A stretch of DNA of 64,000 bases, from NCBI RefSeq assembly GCF_040276065.1, contig NZ_JBELOI010000006.1, positions 170,630 through 234,629 on the forward strand. Reading direction: 5' to 3'. Shown here one piece after another: positions 18,692-28,428 of the stretch (positions are counted from its first letter, which is position 1; every line of letters begins with the position of its first letter). The notes under the pieces are model-generated. The model was not told the origin of the DNA and did no database searches. It saw only the letters and a program-made list of their open reading frames with translations. Source of the stretch: Castellaniella sp040276065 (GTDB lineage Bacteria > Pseudomonadota > Gammaproteobacteria > Burkholderiales > Burkholderiaceae_B). The position numbers and the translations under genes are program-made.

Positions 18692-19765
18692 ATGACGACA
18701 AGTCGCAGGACCGTCCTTCTTTCGCTGGCGGCCATGGCCGCCGCCCCGCGCGTGTACGCGCAAGCCGCCAAGCCGCTGGATGTCGTCTTTCTGTACGACA
18801 ACCCGATCGGCGACGTGGGTTGGGTGCGGCAGCATGAAAACGGCCGCCTCGCCCTGGAAAAAGCCCTGGGCGGCAAGATCAAGACCCGCTATGTGCAGGT
18901 GGCCGCCGGCGCCGACTCCGAGCGCGTCATGCGCACCTTGGCGCAGGGCGGCGCCGACCTGATCTACGGCGTGACCTTTGGCTACATGACGCCCATGTCC
19001 AAGGTGGCCAAACAGTTCCCCAAGACCGTCTTCATGAATTGCCAGGGCTTCATGACCGGCAAGAACATGGGGGTGTACGCGGCGCGCACCTACCAGGGCT
19101 TCTACATGAACGGCTACCTGGCCGCCAAGATGAGCAAGACCGGCGTCATCGGCTTCATCGCCTCGATGCCCGTCCCGGAAGTCATCCAGGACATCAACGC
19201 CATGATGATCGCCATGCGCAGCGTCAATCCCAAGGCGGTGGCCAAGGTCACCTGGCTGAACACCTGGTACGACCCGGGCCGCGAACGCGAGGCCGCCAAT
19301 GCGCTGCTGTCCGACGGCGCCGACATCCTGATCTCTGAGCTGTCCTCGCCCGTGGCGGTCCAGGTCGCCCAGGAAAAGGGCGTCTACGCGGCGACCTTCC
19401 AGAGCGACATGTCCAAGTACGGCAAGTCCCAACTGAGCTGTGCCTTGCTCGACTGGTCCGGGTTCTATATCCGCAACACCCAGGCGGTCCTGGACAAGAC
19501 CTGGGCCTCGCACAACGACTGGCTGGGCGTCAAGGATGACGCGGTCCGGATGATTGCGCTGCACGATGACATCCCGGCGGATGTCAAGGAGCAGGTGCTC
19601 AAGCTCGAGGCCGGCTTTGCGGACGGCTCGCTGCAGCCCTTCACCGGTCCCATCGTCGATCAGGACGGCAAGGAACGCGTCCCCGCGGGCACGACGCTCA
19701 CCGACGAACAGAAACACAAGATCGATTGGCTGGCCGCCGGCATCCAGGGCCGCCTGCCGTCTTGA
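18692..19765 (+). CDS. BMP-family ABC transporter substrate-binding protein
   Basis: A 357-residue periplasmic binding protein of the basic membrane protein family. A Tat/Sec-like signal (TTSRRTVLLSLAAMAAAPRVYAQA) is followed by KPLDVVFLYDNPIGDVGWV, the usual BMP opening, and GADLIYGVTFGYM further on. BMP proteins with this ABC architecture bind purine nucleosides or related bases. The twin arginines (SRR) suggest Tat export is possible. The ATG is preceded by CGGAG. A TTG at 18668 is an unlikely longer start. It is the first gene of the importer operon, followed after 32 bases by its ATPase. Confidence 0.9.
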   Translation: MTTSRRTVLLSLAAMAAAPRVYAQAAKPLDVVFLYDNPIGDVGWVRQHENGRLALEKALGGKIKTRYVQVAAGADSERVMRTLAQGGADLIYGVTFGYMTPMSKVAKQFPKTVFMNCQGFMTGKNMGVYAARTYQGFYMNGYLAAKMSKTGVIGFIASMPVPEVIQDINAMMIAMRSVNPKAVAKVTWLNTWYDPGREREAANALLSDGADILISELSSPVAVQVAQEKGVYAATFQSDMSKYGKSQLSCALLDWSGFYIRNTQAVLDKTWASHNDWLGVKDDAVRMIALHDDIPADVKEQVLKLEAGFADGSLQPFTGPIVDQDGKERVPAGTTLTDEQKHKIDWLAAGIQGRLPS

Positions 19766-19797
19766 GCAACCCCGCTTTCCAGTGAGGGACGGTCCGC

Positions 19798-21378
19798 ATG
19801 ACAGCAAATCTCGTACCCCCGGTGTCCGGACCGCGGCTTGAAATCCGCGGCCTGACCAAGGCGTATCCAGGCATCGTGGCCAACGACCGGGTGGACCTGA
19901 CGGTCCAGCCCGGGGAAATCCACGCCGTGCTCGGCGAGAACGGCGCCGGCAAGAGCACGCTCATGAAGAGCATCTACGGCGTGGTGCGGCCCGATGCCGG
20001 CGAGATCCGCTGGGAGGGCAAGCCGGTGACGGTCCACAGCCCCGCCCATGCCCGCGAACTGGGCATCGGCATGGTGTTCCAGCACTTCTCGTTGTTCGAG
20101 ACGCTCACCGTGACCGAGAACGCCGCCCTGGCGCTGCCCGGCAAGCCGGACCTCAAGGACTTGGCGGCGCGGATCGAGGCCGTCTCGCACCGCTACGGGC
20201 TGGCGACGGATCCCCGGCGCGCCATCCACACCCTGTCGGTGGGCGAGCGCCAGCGGGTCGAGATCATCCGCTGCCTGCTGCAAAACCCCCGGCTGCTGAT
20301 CATGGACGAGCCGACCTCGGTGCTGACCCCGCAGGCGGTCGACAAGCTGTTCGACACGCTGCGCCAGTTGTCCGAGGGCGGCTGCAGCATCCTCTACATC
20401 AGCCACAAACTGCACGAGATCAAGGCGCTGTGCGATTCGGTGACCGTCCTGCGCGGCGGCCGGGTGATCGGCACCTGCGATCCCCGGCAGGAAACCACGG
20501 CGACGATGGCGCGGCTGATGGTGGGCGCCGAGGTCCAGACCTGCGAGGCTTCGGAATCCAGCGTGGTGGGCGGCCCGGTGCTGGTGGTCGAGAACCTGTC
20601 CAAGGCGGCCGACGATATCTTCGGCACCGACCTCGAGGAGGTGTCCCTGACGGTCCATGGCGGCGAAATCCTCGGGATCGCCGGGGTCTCGGGCAGCGGG
20701 CAGCAGGAATTGCTGGGCCTGCTCTCGGGCGAGGCCCAGGCGCGCGCGGCCGACTCGATCCGCTTGCTGGGCGTGGCCGCGGGGCATCTCGACGCCGCGG
20801 TCCGGCGCGGGCTGGGCCTGGGCTTCGTGCCGGAGGAACGCCTGGGGCGCGGCGCGGTGCCCGGCATGTCGCTGCTGGAAAACACGCTGCTGACGGCGTT
20901 TGGCCAGGGCATGGTGGCCCACGGCCTCATCGACGAGCCGGTGGTGGGCGCATTCACGCGGCGCTGCATCGACGAGTTCGGCGTCAAGTGCATCGGCCCG
21001 CAGGCGCTGGCCGACAGCCTGTCGGGCGGCAATCTGCAGAAATTCATCGTCGGCCGCGAGATCCTGCAAAGTCCCAAGGTCCTGGTGGTCGCCCAGCCCA
21101 CCTGGGGAGTCGACGTACAGGCCAGCGCCTTTATCCGCCGCGCGCTGATCGCGCTGCGGGATCGGGGGGTGGGCATTCTGGTCGTCTCCGACGACCTGGA
21201 CGAATTGTTCGAGATCAGCGACCGCATCGCGGTGATCGCCGCCGGGCGGCTGTCGCCGGCCAAGCGGCGGCGGGATACGGACACCGAGGAAGTGGGGCTC
21301 TGGATGAGCGGATTATGGCCCGGTGCCGGCGGGGACGCCGAGCGGGACGCAGAGGGCGAGGTGCGCCATGTGGCTTAA
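19798..21378 (+). CDS. ABC transporter ATP-binding protein, two ATPase domains (nucleoside importer)
   Basis: A 526-residue ATPase of the sugar/nucleoside importer class with two fused ABC domains. Domain 1 has Walker A GENGAGKST near 46, signature LSVGERQRVEI and Walker B LLIMDEPTSVLTP. Domain 2 has the degenerate Walker A GVSGSGQQE near 300 and signature LSGGNLQKFI, with VVAQPTWGVDV in place of a normal Walker B. The degenerate second site is usual for this class, which includes B. subtilis NupO and sugar RbsA. It overlaps the first permease gene by 11 bases and pairs with the two permeases and the BMP protein. Confidence 0.93.
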   Translation: MTANLVPPVSGPRLEIRGLTKAYPGIVANDRVDLTVQPGEIHAVLGENGAGKSTLMKSIYGVVRPDAGEIRWEGKPVTVHSPAHARELGIGMVFQHFSLFETLTVTENAALALPGKPDLKDLAARIEAVSHRYGLATDPRRAIHTLSVGERQRVEIIRCLLQNPRLLIMDEPTSVLTPQAVDKLFDTLRQLSEGGCSILYISHKLHEIKALCDSVTVLRGGRVIGTCDPRQETTATMARLMVGAEVQTCEASESSVVGGPVLVVENLSKAADDIFGTDLEEVSLTVHGGEILGIAGVSGSGQQELLGLLSGEAQARAADSIRLLGVAAGHLDAAVRRGLGLGFVPEERLGRGAVPGMSLLENTLLTAFGQGMVAHGLIDEPVVGAFTRRCIDEFGVKCIGPQALADSLSGGNLQKFIVGREILQSPKVLVVAQPTWGVDVQASAFIRRALIALRDRGVGILVVSDDLDELFEISDRIAVIAAGRLSPAKRRRDTDTEEVGLWMSGLWPGAGGDAERDAEGEVRHVA

Positions 21379-22462
21379 ATTGGAACGCAGGGCCCAGCCG
21401 TCGAGGGTGATGCGCTATGGCTCGCCGCTCATCACGCTGCTGCTGACCGCGGTGATCGGCACGGGCCTGTTCATCTTTCTGGGGCGCGATCCGCTGGAGG
21501 CGTTCCACGCCTTGTTCGTGATCCCGGTCAGCAGCCTGTTCGGCATCGGGGAATTGCTGATCAAGGCCTCGCCGCTGATGCTGATCGCCATCGGCCTGAC
21601 GATCGGCTTTCGCGCCAACGTCTGGAACATCGGCGGCGAGGGCCAGCTCGTCATGGGGGCCATCGCGGGCGGCGGCCTGGCCATTTATTTCCATGACAGC
21701 GAGAGCCTGCTCCTGCTGCCGGCGATGGTGCTGGCCGGGGCGCTGGGCGGCGCGCTGTGGGCCGCGATCCCGGCGTTTCTGCGCACGCGCTTCAACGCCA
21801 ACGAGATCCTCACCACCTTGATGCTGAATTACATCGCGCTGCTGTTCCTGGGCTATCTGGTCTATGGCCCCTGGCGCGATCCGGCCGCCTTCAACCTGCC
21901 GCAATCCCGCGTGTTCGAGTCCGCGGCGCTGTATCCCATCCTGATCGAGGGGACGCGGCTGAACGCCAGCCTCTTTGTCGCGCTGGCCGCCGTCGCCGCG
22001 GGCTGGTTCTTCATGCGCCGCTGCTTCCTTGGCTATCAGATGCGGGTTGCCGGCCTGTCGGATCCCGCCGCCCGTTACTCGGGCATCAAGTCCAAGCGCA
22101 TCGTCTGGGTCAGCATGCTGATCGGTGGGGTGGCCTCGGGCGTGGCCGGCATCGGCGAGGTGGCCGGCCCGGTCGGCCAGTTGCTGCCGGTCATCTCGCC
22201 GGGCTATGGCTTTGCCGCCATCATCGTCGCCTTTGTCGGGCGCCTGCATCCGGTGGGAATCGTGCTCGCCAGCCTGCTGATGGCCCTGCTGTACCTCGGC
22301 GGCGAGGCCGCGCAAATGAGCCTGAACCTGCCCGCGGCCATCACCGGCCTGTTCCAGGGCATGCTGCTGTTCATCCTGCTGGGCACCGAAGTCTTCATCA
22401 CTTATCGGCTGCGCTTCACGGGCTTGCCCGCGCGCCGTATCGTCCAAGGAGCGACCGCCTGA
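21368..22462 (+). CDS. ABC transporter permease, first subunit (nucleoside importer)
   Basis: A 364-residue inner-membrane protein with about 8-10 hydrophobic segments. It contains FRANVWNIGGEGQLVMGA, the hallmark of the NupP/YufP-type permease, and FNANEILTTLMLNYIA, in which the NEI-TT motif is typical. The ATG lies inside the 3' end of the ATPase gene. Together with the next gene it would form a heterodimeric channel for nucleosides or bases. Confidence 0.92.
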   Translation: MWLKLERRAQPSRVMRYGSPLITLLLTAVIGTGLFIFLGRDPLEAFHALFVIPVSSLFGIGELLIKASPLMLIAIGLTIGFRANVWNIGGEGQLVMGAIAGGGLAIYFHDSESLLLLPAMVLAGALGGALWAAIPAFLRTRFNANEILTTLMLNYIALLFLGYLVYGPWRDPAAFNLPQSRVFESAALYPILIEGTRLNASLFVALAAVAAGWFFMRRCFLGYQMRVAGLSDPAARYSGIKSKRIVWVSMLIGGVASGVAGIGEVAGPVGQLLPVISPGYGFAAIIVAFVGRLHPVGIVLASLLMALLYLGGEAAQMSLNLPAAITGLFQGMLLFILLGTEVFITYRLRFTGLPARRIVQGATA

Positions 22463-23382
22463 TGGAACTGCTGCTTCCGATCCTGATCGCCACGATTCCG
22501 GCGGGCACCGCGGTCCTGTTCGCCGCCCTGGGCGAGCTCGTGGCCGAAAAATCCGGGGTCCTGAACCTCGGCGTGGAAGGCATGATGCTGGTGGGGGCGA
22601 TCGCCGCCTTCGCCGTCGCCTCCACCACCGGCAACCTGTGGCTGGGCGTCAACGCCGGCATCCTGGCCGGCATGGTGATGTCGCTGTTGTTCGCGTTCCT
22701 GACCCTGACGCTGATGGCCAACCAGATCGCCTGCGGGCTGGCGCTGACGATATTCGGCGTGGGCCTGAGCGCCTATGTCGGCCAGTCCTACCTGAACATC
22801 GTGCTGCCGATCCAGCCCGAACTCGAGATCCCGCTGCTCTCGGACCTGCCGGTCGTGGGCCGGGTGCTGTTCGCGCACCAGCCGCTGGTCTATGTGTCCT
22901 GGGGCGTGTTCGCCGCCGTCTGGTGGTTTCTGTACCGCAGCCGCGCCGGCCTGACCCTGCGCGCGGTCGGCGAGTCGCCGTCCTCGGCCCATGCGCTGGG
23001 CTATTCCGTGATCGGCATCCGCTATCTCGCGATCCTGTTCGGCGGCGCCATGGCCGGCCTGGGCGGCGCGTTCCTGGCGACGATGTACACGCCCATGTGG
23101 GTCGAGGGCATGACGGCCGGGCGCGGGTGGATCGCCCTGGCGCTCGTCGTGTTCGGCACCTGGCGGCCCGGGCGGGTCATGCTGGGCGCGTATTTGTTCG
23201 GCGGCATCACGGTCGCGCAGCTCTTTGCCCAGAGCCGCGGGGTGGCGGTGTCCTCGCACCTGCTGTCCATGCTGCCGTACGTCGCCACGGTCGTGGTGCT
23301 GGTGGCGATATCCAGCAACCCCGTCCGGATCCGATTGCACACCCCGGCGTCCCTCGGGCGCCTGTTTGAACCCACGTCGTAG
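22462..23382 (+). CDS. ABC transporter permease, second subunit (nucleoside importer)
   Basis: A 306-residue membrane protein with the diagnostic GELVAEKSGVLNLGVEGMML near residue 25 and RAVGESPSSAHALGYSV in the cytoplasmic coupling region, as in NupQ/YufQ permeases. Its ATG shares one base with the preceding stop (TGATG), so translation is coupled. The deaminase gene begins 32 bases downstream. Confidence 0.92.
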   Translation: MELLLPILIATIPAGTAVLFAALGELVAEKSGVLNLGVEGMMLVGAIAAFAVASTTGNLWLGVNAGILAGMVMSLLFAFLTLTLMANQIACGLALTIFGVGLSAYVGQSYLNIVLPIQPELEIPLLSDLPVVGRVLFAHQPLVYVSWGVFAAVWWFLYRSRAGLTLRAVGESPSSAHALGYSVIGIRYLAILFGGAMAGLGGAFLATMYTPMWVEGMTAGRGWIALALVVFGTWRPGRVMLGAYLFGGITVAQLFAQSRGVAVSSHLLSMLPYVATVVVLVAISSNPVRIRLHTPASLGRLFEPTS

Positions 23383-23414
23383 GGCGCGTCCCGCGTCCAA
23401 ACCGGAAGATCGCC

Positions 23415-23933
23415 ATGAATCATGACATTGCCCAACTCCCGTCCGAAAGGACCTCGCCCACGCGCGAGCAGGTCGTGCGTCATCTGCTGCGCAGCAACGA
23501 GGTCGCCAAGCGCGCGATCGGCCTGGGGAATCACCCCTTCGGCGCCATCCTGGTGGCGCCGGACCACGAGACCGTGCTGATCGAGCAATGCAATATCGAC
23601 ACCGTCAATCACGCCGAGGCGGAGCTCGCGCGCATCGCGGCGCGCAATTTCCGGCCGGAATACCTGTGGCACTGCACCTTGTACACCTCGGTCGAGCCGT
23701 GCTGCATGTGCGCGGGCACGGCCTATTGGGCCAACATCGGGCGTGTCGTCTTCGGCTTGACCGAGGCCGAGTTGCTCGAGGCCACCGGGAACCACGCCGA
23801 GAACCCGACGATGAGCGTGTCCTCGCGCTATGTGTTCGACCACTGCCAGAAGGCGGTCGAGCTGATCGGCCCGGTCCCCGAGGTGATTCCCGAGGTGGGC
23901 GCCTTGCAGCGGGAATTCTGGCGCGACCGCTGA
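23415..23933 (+). CDS. Nucleoside/guanine-type deaminase (CDA fold)
   Basis: A 172-residue zinc hydrolase of the cytidine deaminase-like superfamily. The zinc motif is HAEAE (His ligand and catalytic Glu) near residue 62 and the PCxxC pair is EPCCMCAG near 96. The following GRVVFGLTEAE resembles TadA- and GuaD-type enzymes. It stands between a nucleoside importer and a molybdenum hydroxylase for purines. Conversion of guanine to xanthine, or of another imported aminated base, is therefore the likeliest job, but cytosine or adenine cannot be excluded. Confidence 0.85.
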   Translation: MNHDIAQLPSERTSPTREQVVRHLLRSNEVAKRAIGLGNHPFGAILVAPDHETVLIEQCNIDTVNHAEAELARIAARNFRPEYLWHCTLYTSVEPCCMCAGTAYWANIGRVVFGLTEAELLEATGNHAENPTMSVSSRYVFDHCQKAVELIGPVPEVIPEVGALQREFWRDR

Positions 23934-23956
23934 ACCTTGGATATTTGGATCGACGC

Positions 23957-24835
23957 ATGAAATTCTTTCGTCCGGCCAGCCTGCCAGAGGCCTTGAACAT
24001 CAAGTCCGAGTTTCCGGATTGCGTCCCGATCGCCGGCGGGACGGACCTGATGGTGATGATCAATTTCGACCGGCGCCGCCCGCCCGCCCTGCTGGACCTG
24101 TCGGGCGTGCCCGAGCTGCGAACCATCGTCGAGCGGCCGGACGGCGTCCTGCGCATCGGCGCCGGGGTGAGCTGCAAGCGCCTGCACGGGGACTATGCCG
24201 ATGCCCTGCCCAGCCTCGCCATGGCGGCGGGCACGGTGGGCTCGCCGCAGATCCGCAATCGCGCGACGGTCGGCGGCAATATCGCCACCTCATCCCCCGC
24301 CGGGGACACCCTGCCGCCGCTGATCGCCGCCGGCGCGGTGGTGGAGCTCGCCTCGGTCGGAGGCTCGCGGCGCCTGCCGCTCGAGGAATTCCTCATCGGC
24401 CCCAAGCGCAACGCCTTGCGGCCCGACGAACTGATCGAGGCCGTCCACGTGCGCCGCCAGGCCGGCCCGCAGCTTTTTTCCAAGGTCGGCACGCGCAACG
24501 CCATGGTGATTTCGATTTCCAGCCTCGCCCTGGATCTGCGGCCCGCGCAGCGGGCCATCCGCTGCGCCATCGGGTCGGCGGCGCCCAAGGTCCTGCTCGT
24601 GGAGGGCATGGAGGCCCTGGGCGCGGCGCTCCCCTGGCCGACGGACGGCGGGCCCCCGGGGGCGCTGGACGACGCGCTGGTGGAGGCGTTCAGCGGCCTG
24701 GTGAGCAGGGCCTGTTCGCCCATCGACGATATGCGCGGATCGGCGCGCTACCGGCGGCGCTCGCTCGAGGCCCTGGCGCGGCGCAATCTGACGTGGGCGT
24801 GGCGGGCATTGGAAAGGAGATCGACATGCGTCTGA
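23957..24835 (+). CDS. Molybdopterin dehydrogenase FAD-binding subunit
   Basis: A 292-residue FAD-binding subunit of the xanthine dehydrogenase family (compare E. coli YgfM/XdhB). IAGGTDLMVMI near residue 28 and GNIATSSPAGDTLPPLIA near residue 110 form the FAD site, and GSPQIRNRATVGGN is the classic flavin-loop motif. It passes electrons from the 2Fe-2S centres of the partner subunit to NAD+ or oxygen. The ATG at 23957 lies 23 bases after the deaminase gene, and the gene's end overlaps the next start by 10 bases. Confidence 0.93.
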   Translation: MKFFRPASLPEALNIKSEFPDCVPIAGGTDLMVMINFDRRRPPALLDLSGVPELRTIVERPDGVLRIGAGVSCKRLHGDYADALPSLAMAAGTVGSPQIRNRATVGGNIATSSPAGDTLPPLIAAGAVVELASVGGSRRLPLEEFLIGPKRNALRPDELIEAVHVRRQAGPQLFSKVGTRNAMVISISSLALDLRPAQRAIRCAIGSAAPKVLLVEGMEALGAALPWPTDGGPPGALDDALVEAFSGLVSRACSPIDDMRGSARYRRRSLEALARRNLTWAWRALERRSTCV

Positions 24836-27621
24836 CTTGTACCGTCAACGGCAAAGTCCATTGCGCGGAGGACGTCTGGGAAGGCGAATCGCTGCTGTAC
24901 GTCCTGCGGGAACGGTTCGGGCTCTACGGTTCCAAAAACGCGTGCGAGCAGGGCGAATGCGGCTCCTGCACCGTCTTGATCGACGGCGACCCCGTGTGCG
25001 CCTGCCTGATGGCGGCCGGCCAGGCCGAGGGCCTGGACATCACGACGGTCGAGGGCATCGCCGACGACGGCGGATTGGCCGCCGTCCAAGAGGCCCTGAC
25101 CGAGAGCGGCGGGGTGCAGTGCGGGTTCTGCACGCCCGGCATCGTGGTCGCCGCGCACGAGCTGCTGTCGCGCAATCCGACGCCCAGCCGCCTGGACATC
25201 CGCGAGGCCCTGGCCGGCAATCTGTGCCGCTGCACCGGCTACGAGCAGATCATCGACGCGGTCGAACTTGCGGCGGGACGGCGGGGGGGCTTTGACGCCC
25301 TGCCGGTCAGCCGCGGGCGGATCGGCGATTCGCCGGTGCGCCCCGATGCCGCGCCCAAGGTCGCCGGCGGCTACGAGTACGCCTCGGACCTGTGCGAGCC
25401 GGATATGCTGTGGGGGGCGACGCTGCGCAGCCCGCATCCCCACGCCCGGATCGTGGCGCTCGACGTCGACGCCGCGCGGGCGCTGCCGGGGGTGCATGCG
25501 GTGCTGACGGCGGCGGACGTGCCCGGCTTGAACCGGCATGGCATCGAGCGGCCGGACCAGCCCGTCCTCGCCGAGGACATCGTGCGCTGCGAGGGCGAGC
25601 CGGTCGCCATCGTGGCCGCCACGCATCCCGAGATCGCCCGGCGGGCGCTCGAGGCCATCCGCGTCGAATACGAGGTCTTGGCGCCGCTCGTCGATTCCTG
25701 GGTGGCGGCGTTCGACGCCGCAGCCCCCAGGATTCATCCCGAGGGGAACATCGTCCGCCACATTCCCGTGCGGCGCGGCGACATGGCGGCCGCGCGCGCC
25801 GCGTCCGACGTGGTGGTGGCCGGCGAATACGAGGTCGGCATGCAGGATCAGGCCTTTCTCGGGCCCGAGGCCGGCCTGGCGCGTCCGCTGTCGGGCGGCG
25901 GGGTCGAGCTGCGGGTCGCCTCGCAGTGGATCCATCTGGACCGGATGCAGATCGCGCGCGCGCTGGATCTGCCGATGGAGCAGGTGCGCGTCGAACTGTC
26001 CGGAATCGGCGGCGCGTTCGGCGGCCGCGAGGACCTGACCGTCCACGTGCACGCGTGCATGCTGGCCTTGCGCACCGGGCGGCCGGTCAAGATGATGTAC
26101 AACCGCGAGGAATCCTTCCACGGCCACGTCCACCGGCATCCGGTGCGCATGCGCTACGAGCACGGCGCCAGCCGCGATGGCGTCCTGCAGTACGTCGAGG
26201 CGACTATCGTCTTTGACGGGGGGCCGTACGCCTCGTGTTCGCCCGAGGTCATTTTCAATGCCGCCGTGTATGGGGCCGGCCCCTACGTGACGCGGGCGAC
26301 GCACAATGAGTGCCTTGCGGTGTTCACCAACAACCCCATCTGCGGGGCCATGCGGGGCTTTGGCGCGGTACAGGTCGCCGTTGCCTACGAGGCGCAGATG
26401 GACAAGCTGGCCAAGGCCCTCGGGATGCATCCGATCGAGTTCCGGCAGAAAAACGCGCTGTCCCAGGGCGACGCCATGCCGACGACCGGCCAGCGGGTCG
26501 AGGCGCCGGCGCCGGTGGCCGAGATGCTGGCGCTGGTGCGCGACCTGCCTCTGCCGCCGTCCCTGGACGGCGATCAGCGCAATATGCCCGGCGGGCTCGC
26601 CAGCACCTCGCGCGGCGAGGGCGTGCGACGCGGCATCGGCTATGCGATCGGATTCAAGAATGTCGCGTTCGGCGAGGGCGCGGACGATCATTCGACCGCG
26701 GGCCTGCGGCTCGAACGGCTGGACGGGCGGCCCGTCGCGACCGTGGGGACCGCGGCGGCCGAAGTCGGGCAGGGCATTCTCACGATCCTCGGGCAGATCG
26801 TCCGGGAGGAACTCGGCGACATCGAGGTGCGTTTCGAAAAGAGCGACACCTCGTTGGGGGACCCGGGCGCCACGTCCGCCTCGCGCCAGACCTACATGAG
26901 CGGCGGAGCCGTTAAAATGGCGTGCGAGCGGATCCGCCGATGCTTGTTGCAACGCGCGGCCGACCGCCTGGAATCCGACGGCTCGGACCTCGTGTTCGAC
27001 CGCGGCCGGATCACCTCCACCACCACCGACCTGCCAATGACGGAACTACTCGATACGCCGATCGCGGAAACAGCCAGGCATCACCACCGGCCGACCGAGC
27101 CCCTGAACCCCGACAACGGGCAGGGCGCCGTCACCCTGCAATTCGCGTTTTGCGCGCACCGCGCGGTGGTCGACGTGGACACCGATCTGGGCATCATCAA
27201 GGTGGTGGCGCTGGACGCCGTGCAGGATGTCGGCCGGGCGATCAATCCCACGACGGTCAAGGGGCAGATCCAGGGCGGCGCGCTGCAGGGGATGGGGCTG
27301 GCAGTCATGGAAGAGCTCCTGGTGCATGAGGGGAAACTGAAGAACCCATCGTTCACGGACTACCTCATTCCCACCATCGTGGATGCGCCGTCGATGCAGG
27401 TGCGCATCATCGAGCACCCGGACCAGGACGCCCCCTACGGCGTCCGGGGCGTGGGCGAGCCGCCCACCATCTCCAGCGTCGCGGCCGTCGTGGCGGCGGT
27501 GCGGGACGCGACCGGGCTCGAGCTGGCGCGCGTGCCGGTGCGCGCGGACGACATTGTTTTCGCGGGTGGAGTCGGCTCCCCGACCGAGGGGATGGCTGCT
27601 GAGGCCCAGGCCGTGGGATAG
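24826..27621 (+). CDS. Fused 2Fe-2S / molybdopterin subunit of a xanthine dehydrogenase-family enzyme
   Basis: A 931-residue fusion, similar in layout to E. coli XdhD. Residues 1-155 are the small subunit: a plant-type 2Fe-2S site (CEQGECGSC...C) and a second, helical 2Fe-2S site (CGFC...CRCTGY). The rest is the molybdenum subunit, with GIGGAFGGRED, CGAMRGFGAVQ and the catalytic-glutamate motif GVGEPPT near the C-terminus. It should hydroxylate a purine such as hypoxanthine or xanthine. Subunits of this family are often separate genes, so the fusion is notable. A GGAAAGGAG site precedes the ATG. Confidence 0.92.
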   Translation: MRLTCTVNGKVHCAEDVWEGESLLYVLRERFGLYGSKNACEQGECGSCTVLIDGDPVCACLMAAGQAEGLDITTVEGIADDGGLAAVQEALTESGGVQCGFCTPGIVVAAHELLSRNPTPSRLDIREALAGNLCRCTGYEQIIDAVELAAGRRGGFDALPVSRGRIGDSPVRPDAAPKVAGGYEYASDLCEPDMLWGATLRSPHPHARIVALDVDAARALPGVHAVLTAADVPGLNRHGIERPDQPVLAEDIVRCEGEPVAIVAATHPEIARRALEAIRVEYEVLAPLVDSWVAAFDAAAPRIHPEGNIVRHIPVRRGDMAAARAASDVVVAGEYEVGMQDQAFLGPEAGLARPLSGGGVELRVASQWIHLDRMQIARALDLPMEQVRVELSGIGGAFGGREDLTVHVHACMLALRTGRPVKMMYNREESFHGHVHRHPVRMRYEHGASRDGVLQYVEATIVFDGGPYASCSPEVIFNAAVYGAGPYVTRATHNECLAVFTNNPICGAMRGFGAVQVAVAYEAQMDKLAKALGMHPIEFRQKNALSQGDAMPTTGQRVEAPAPVAEMLALVRDLPLPPSLDGDQRNMPGGLASTSRGEGVRRGIGYAIGFKNVAFGEGADDHSTAGLRLERLDGRPVATVGTAAAEVGQGILTILGQIVREELGDIEVRFEKSDTSLGDPGATSASRQTYMSGGAVKMACERIRRCLLQRAADRLESDGSDLVFDRGRITSTTTDLPMTELLDTPIAETARHHHRPTEPLNPDNGQGAVTLQFAFCAHRAVVDVDTDLGIIKVVALDAVQDVGRAINPTTVKGQIQGGALQGMGLAVMEELLVHEGKLKNPSFTDYLIPTIVDAPSMQVRIIEHPDQDAPYGVRGVGEPPTISSVAAVVAAVRDATGLELARVPVRADDIVFAGGVGSPTEGMAAEAQAVG

Positions 27622-27630
27622 CCCGAGCGC

Positions 27631-28398
27631 ATGAAACAGGACCCCGCCGGCAGGCGCAATCCCTTGCTTGAAGACGCCCTGAGCGATTTCCACTCCCGCC
27701 ATGCCGGGGGCGGATCGCCCGCCGGCGAGGACAGCGGCGAGGACCGCGTCTACCGGGTGCTGTTCGACAGCATCCTCGAGCACCGCCTGACCCCGGGCAT
27801 GAAGCTCAAGGAGGTCCCCCTGGCCGAGGCGTTCGGCGTGACGCGGGGCGTGATCCGCAAGGCGCTCACCCGCCTGGCGGCGCTCAAGCTCGTGAGCCTG
27901 CGCGCAAATCACGGGGCGGCCGTGGCCAACCCCTCGCGCAAAGAGGCGAACCAGATCTTCGAGGCGCGCCGCCTCGTGGAAATCGCCTTGATCGAACGCC
28001 TGGCCGGCACCCTGTCGGCCCGCCGGATCGAGGAATTGCACGCGTTCGTGAGGGCCGAGCAGGACAGCTACGACAGCGGCGACATGCGATCGGGCATCTG
28101 GCTGTCGATGGGCTTTCACATCAAGCTGGGCGAGTGCGCCGACAATCGGGTGCTGTCCGATTTTCTCGAGCGGCTGGTGGTCCAGACGCCGCTGATTTTT
28201 CTGGCCGACGGGCACGGGCATCCGGGCCGCTCGTGCTCGGCGCGCGAGCACACCGAGATCATCGACGCCATCGCCTCGGGCGATCCGAAGCGGGCGGCGG
28301 CCTGCATGGACGCGCACTTGCGCCACGTCGAACAAAGCGCGCAGCCGCGGCGCGCCGAGCAAAAGTCCGAGCTGTCGCTGCTGCTGGGGCTCGATTAG
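27631..28398 (+). CDS. GntR family regulator with FCD domain
   Basis: A 255-residue regulator. A 35-residue variable N-terminus precedes a winged HTH (PLAEAFGVTRGVIRKALTRLAALKLV) and an all-helical FCD effector domain containing FEARRLVEIALIERLA and the metal/ligand histidines in SMGFHIKL and AREHTEII. FCD regulators usually repress a nearby catabolic operon until a substrate binds. Two palindromes at 18552-18561 and 30210-30219 are candidate operators. The gene starts 9 bases after the hydroxylase gene, so it is probably part of the same transcript and self-regulated. Confidence 0.9.
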   Translation: MKQDPAGRRNPLLEDALSDFHSRHAGGGSPAGEDSGEDRVYRVLFDSILEHRLTPGMKLKEVPLAEAFGVTRGVIRKALTRLAALKLVSLRANHGAAVANPSRKEANQIFEARRLVEIALIERLAGTLSARRIEELHAFVRAEQDSYDSGDMRSGIWLSMGFHIKLGECADNRVLSDFLERLVVQTPLIFLADGHGHPGRSCSAREHTEIIDAIASGDPKRAAACMDAHLRHVEQSAQPRRAEQKSELSLLLGLD

Positions 28399-28428
28399 GG
28401 CCTGTTGACACTACTCAAGGAGATCGCG

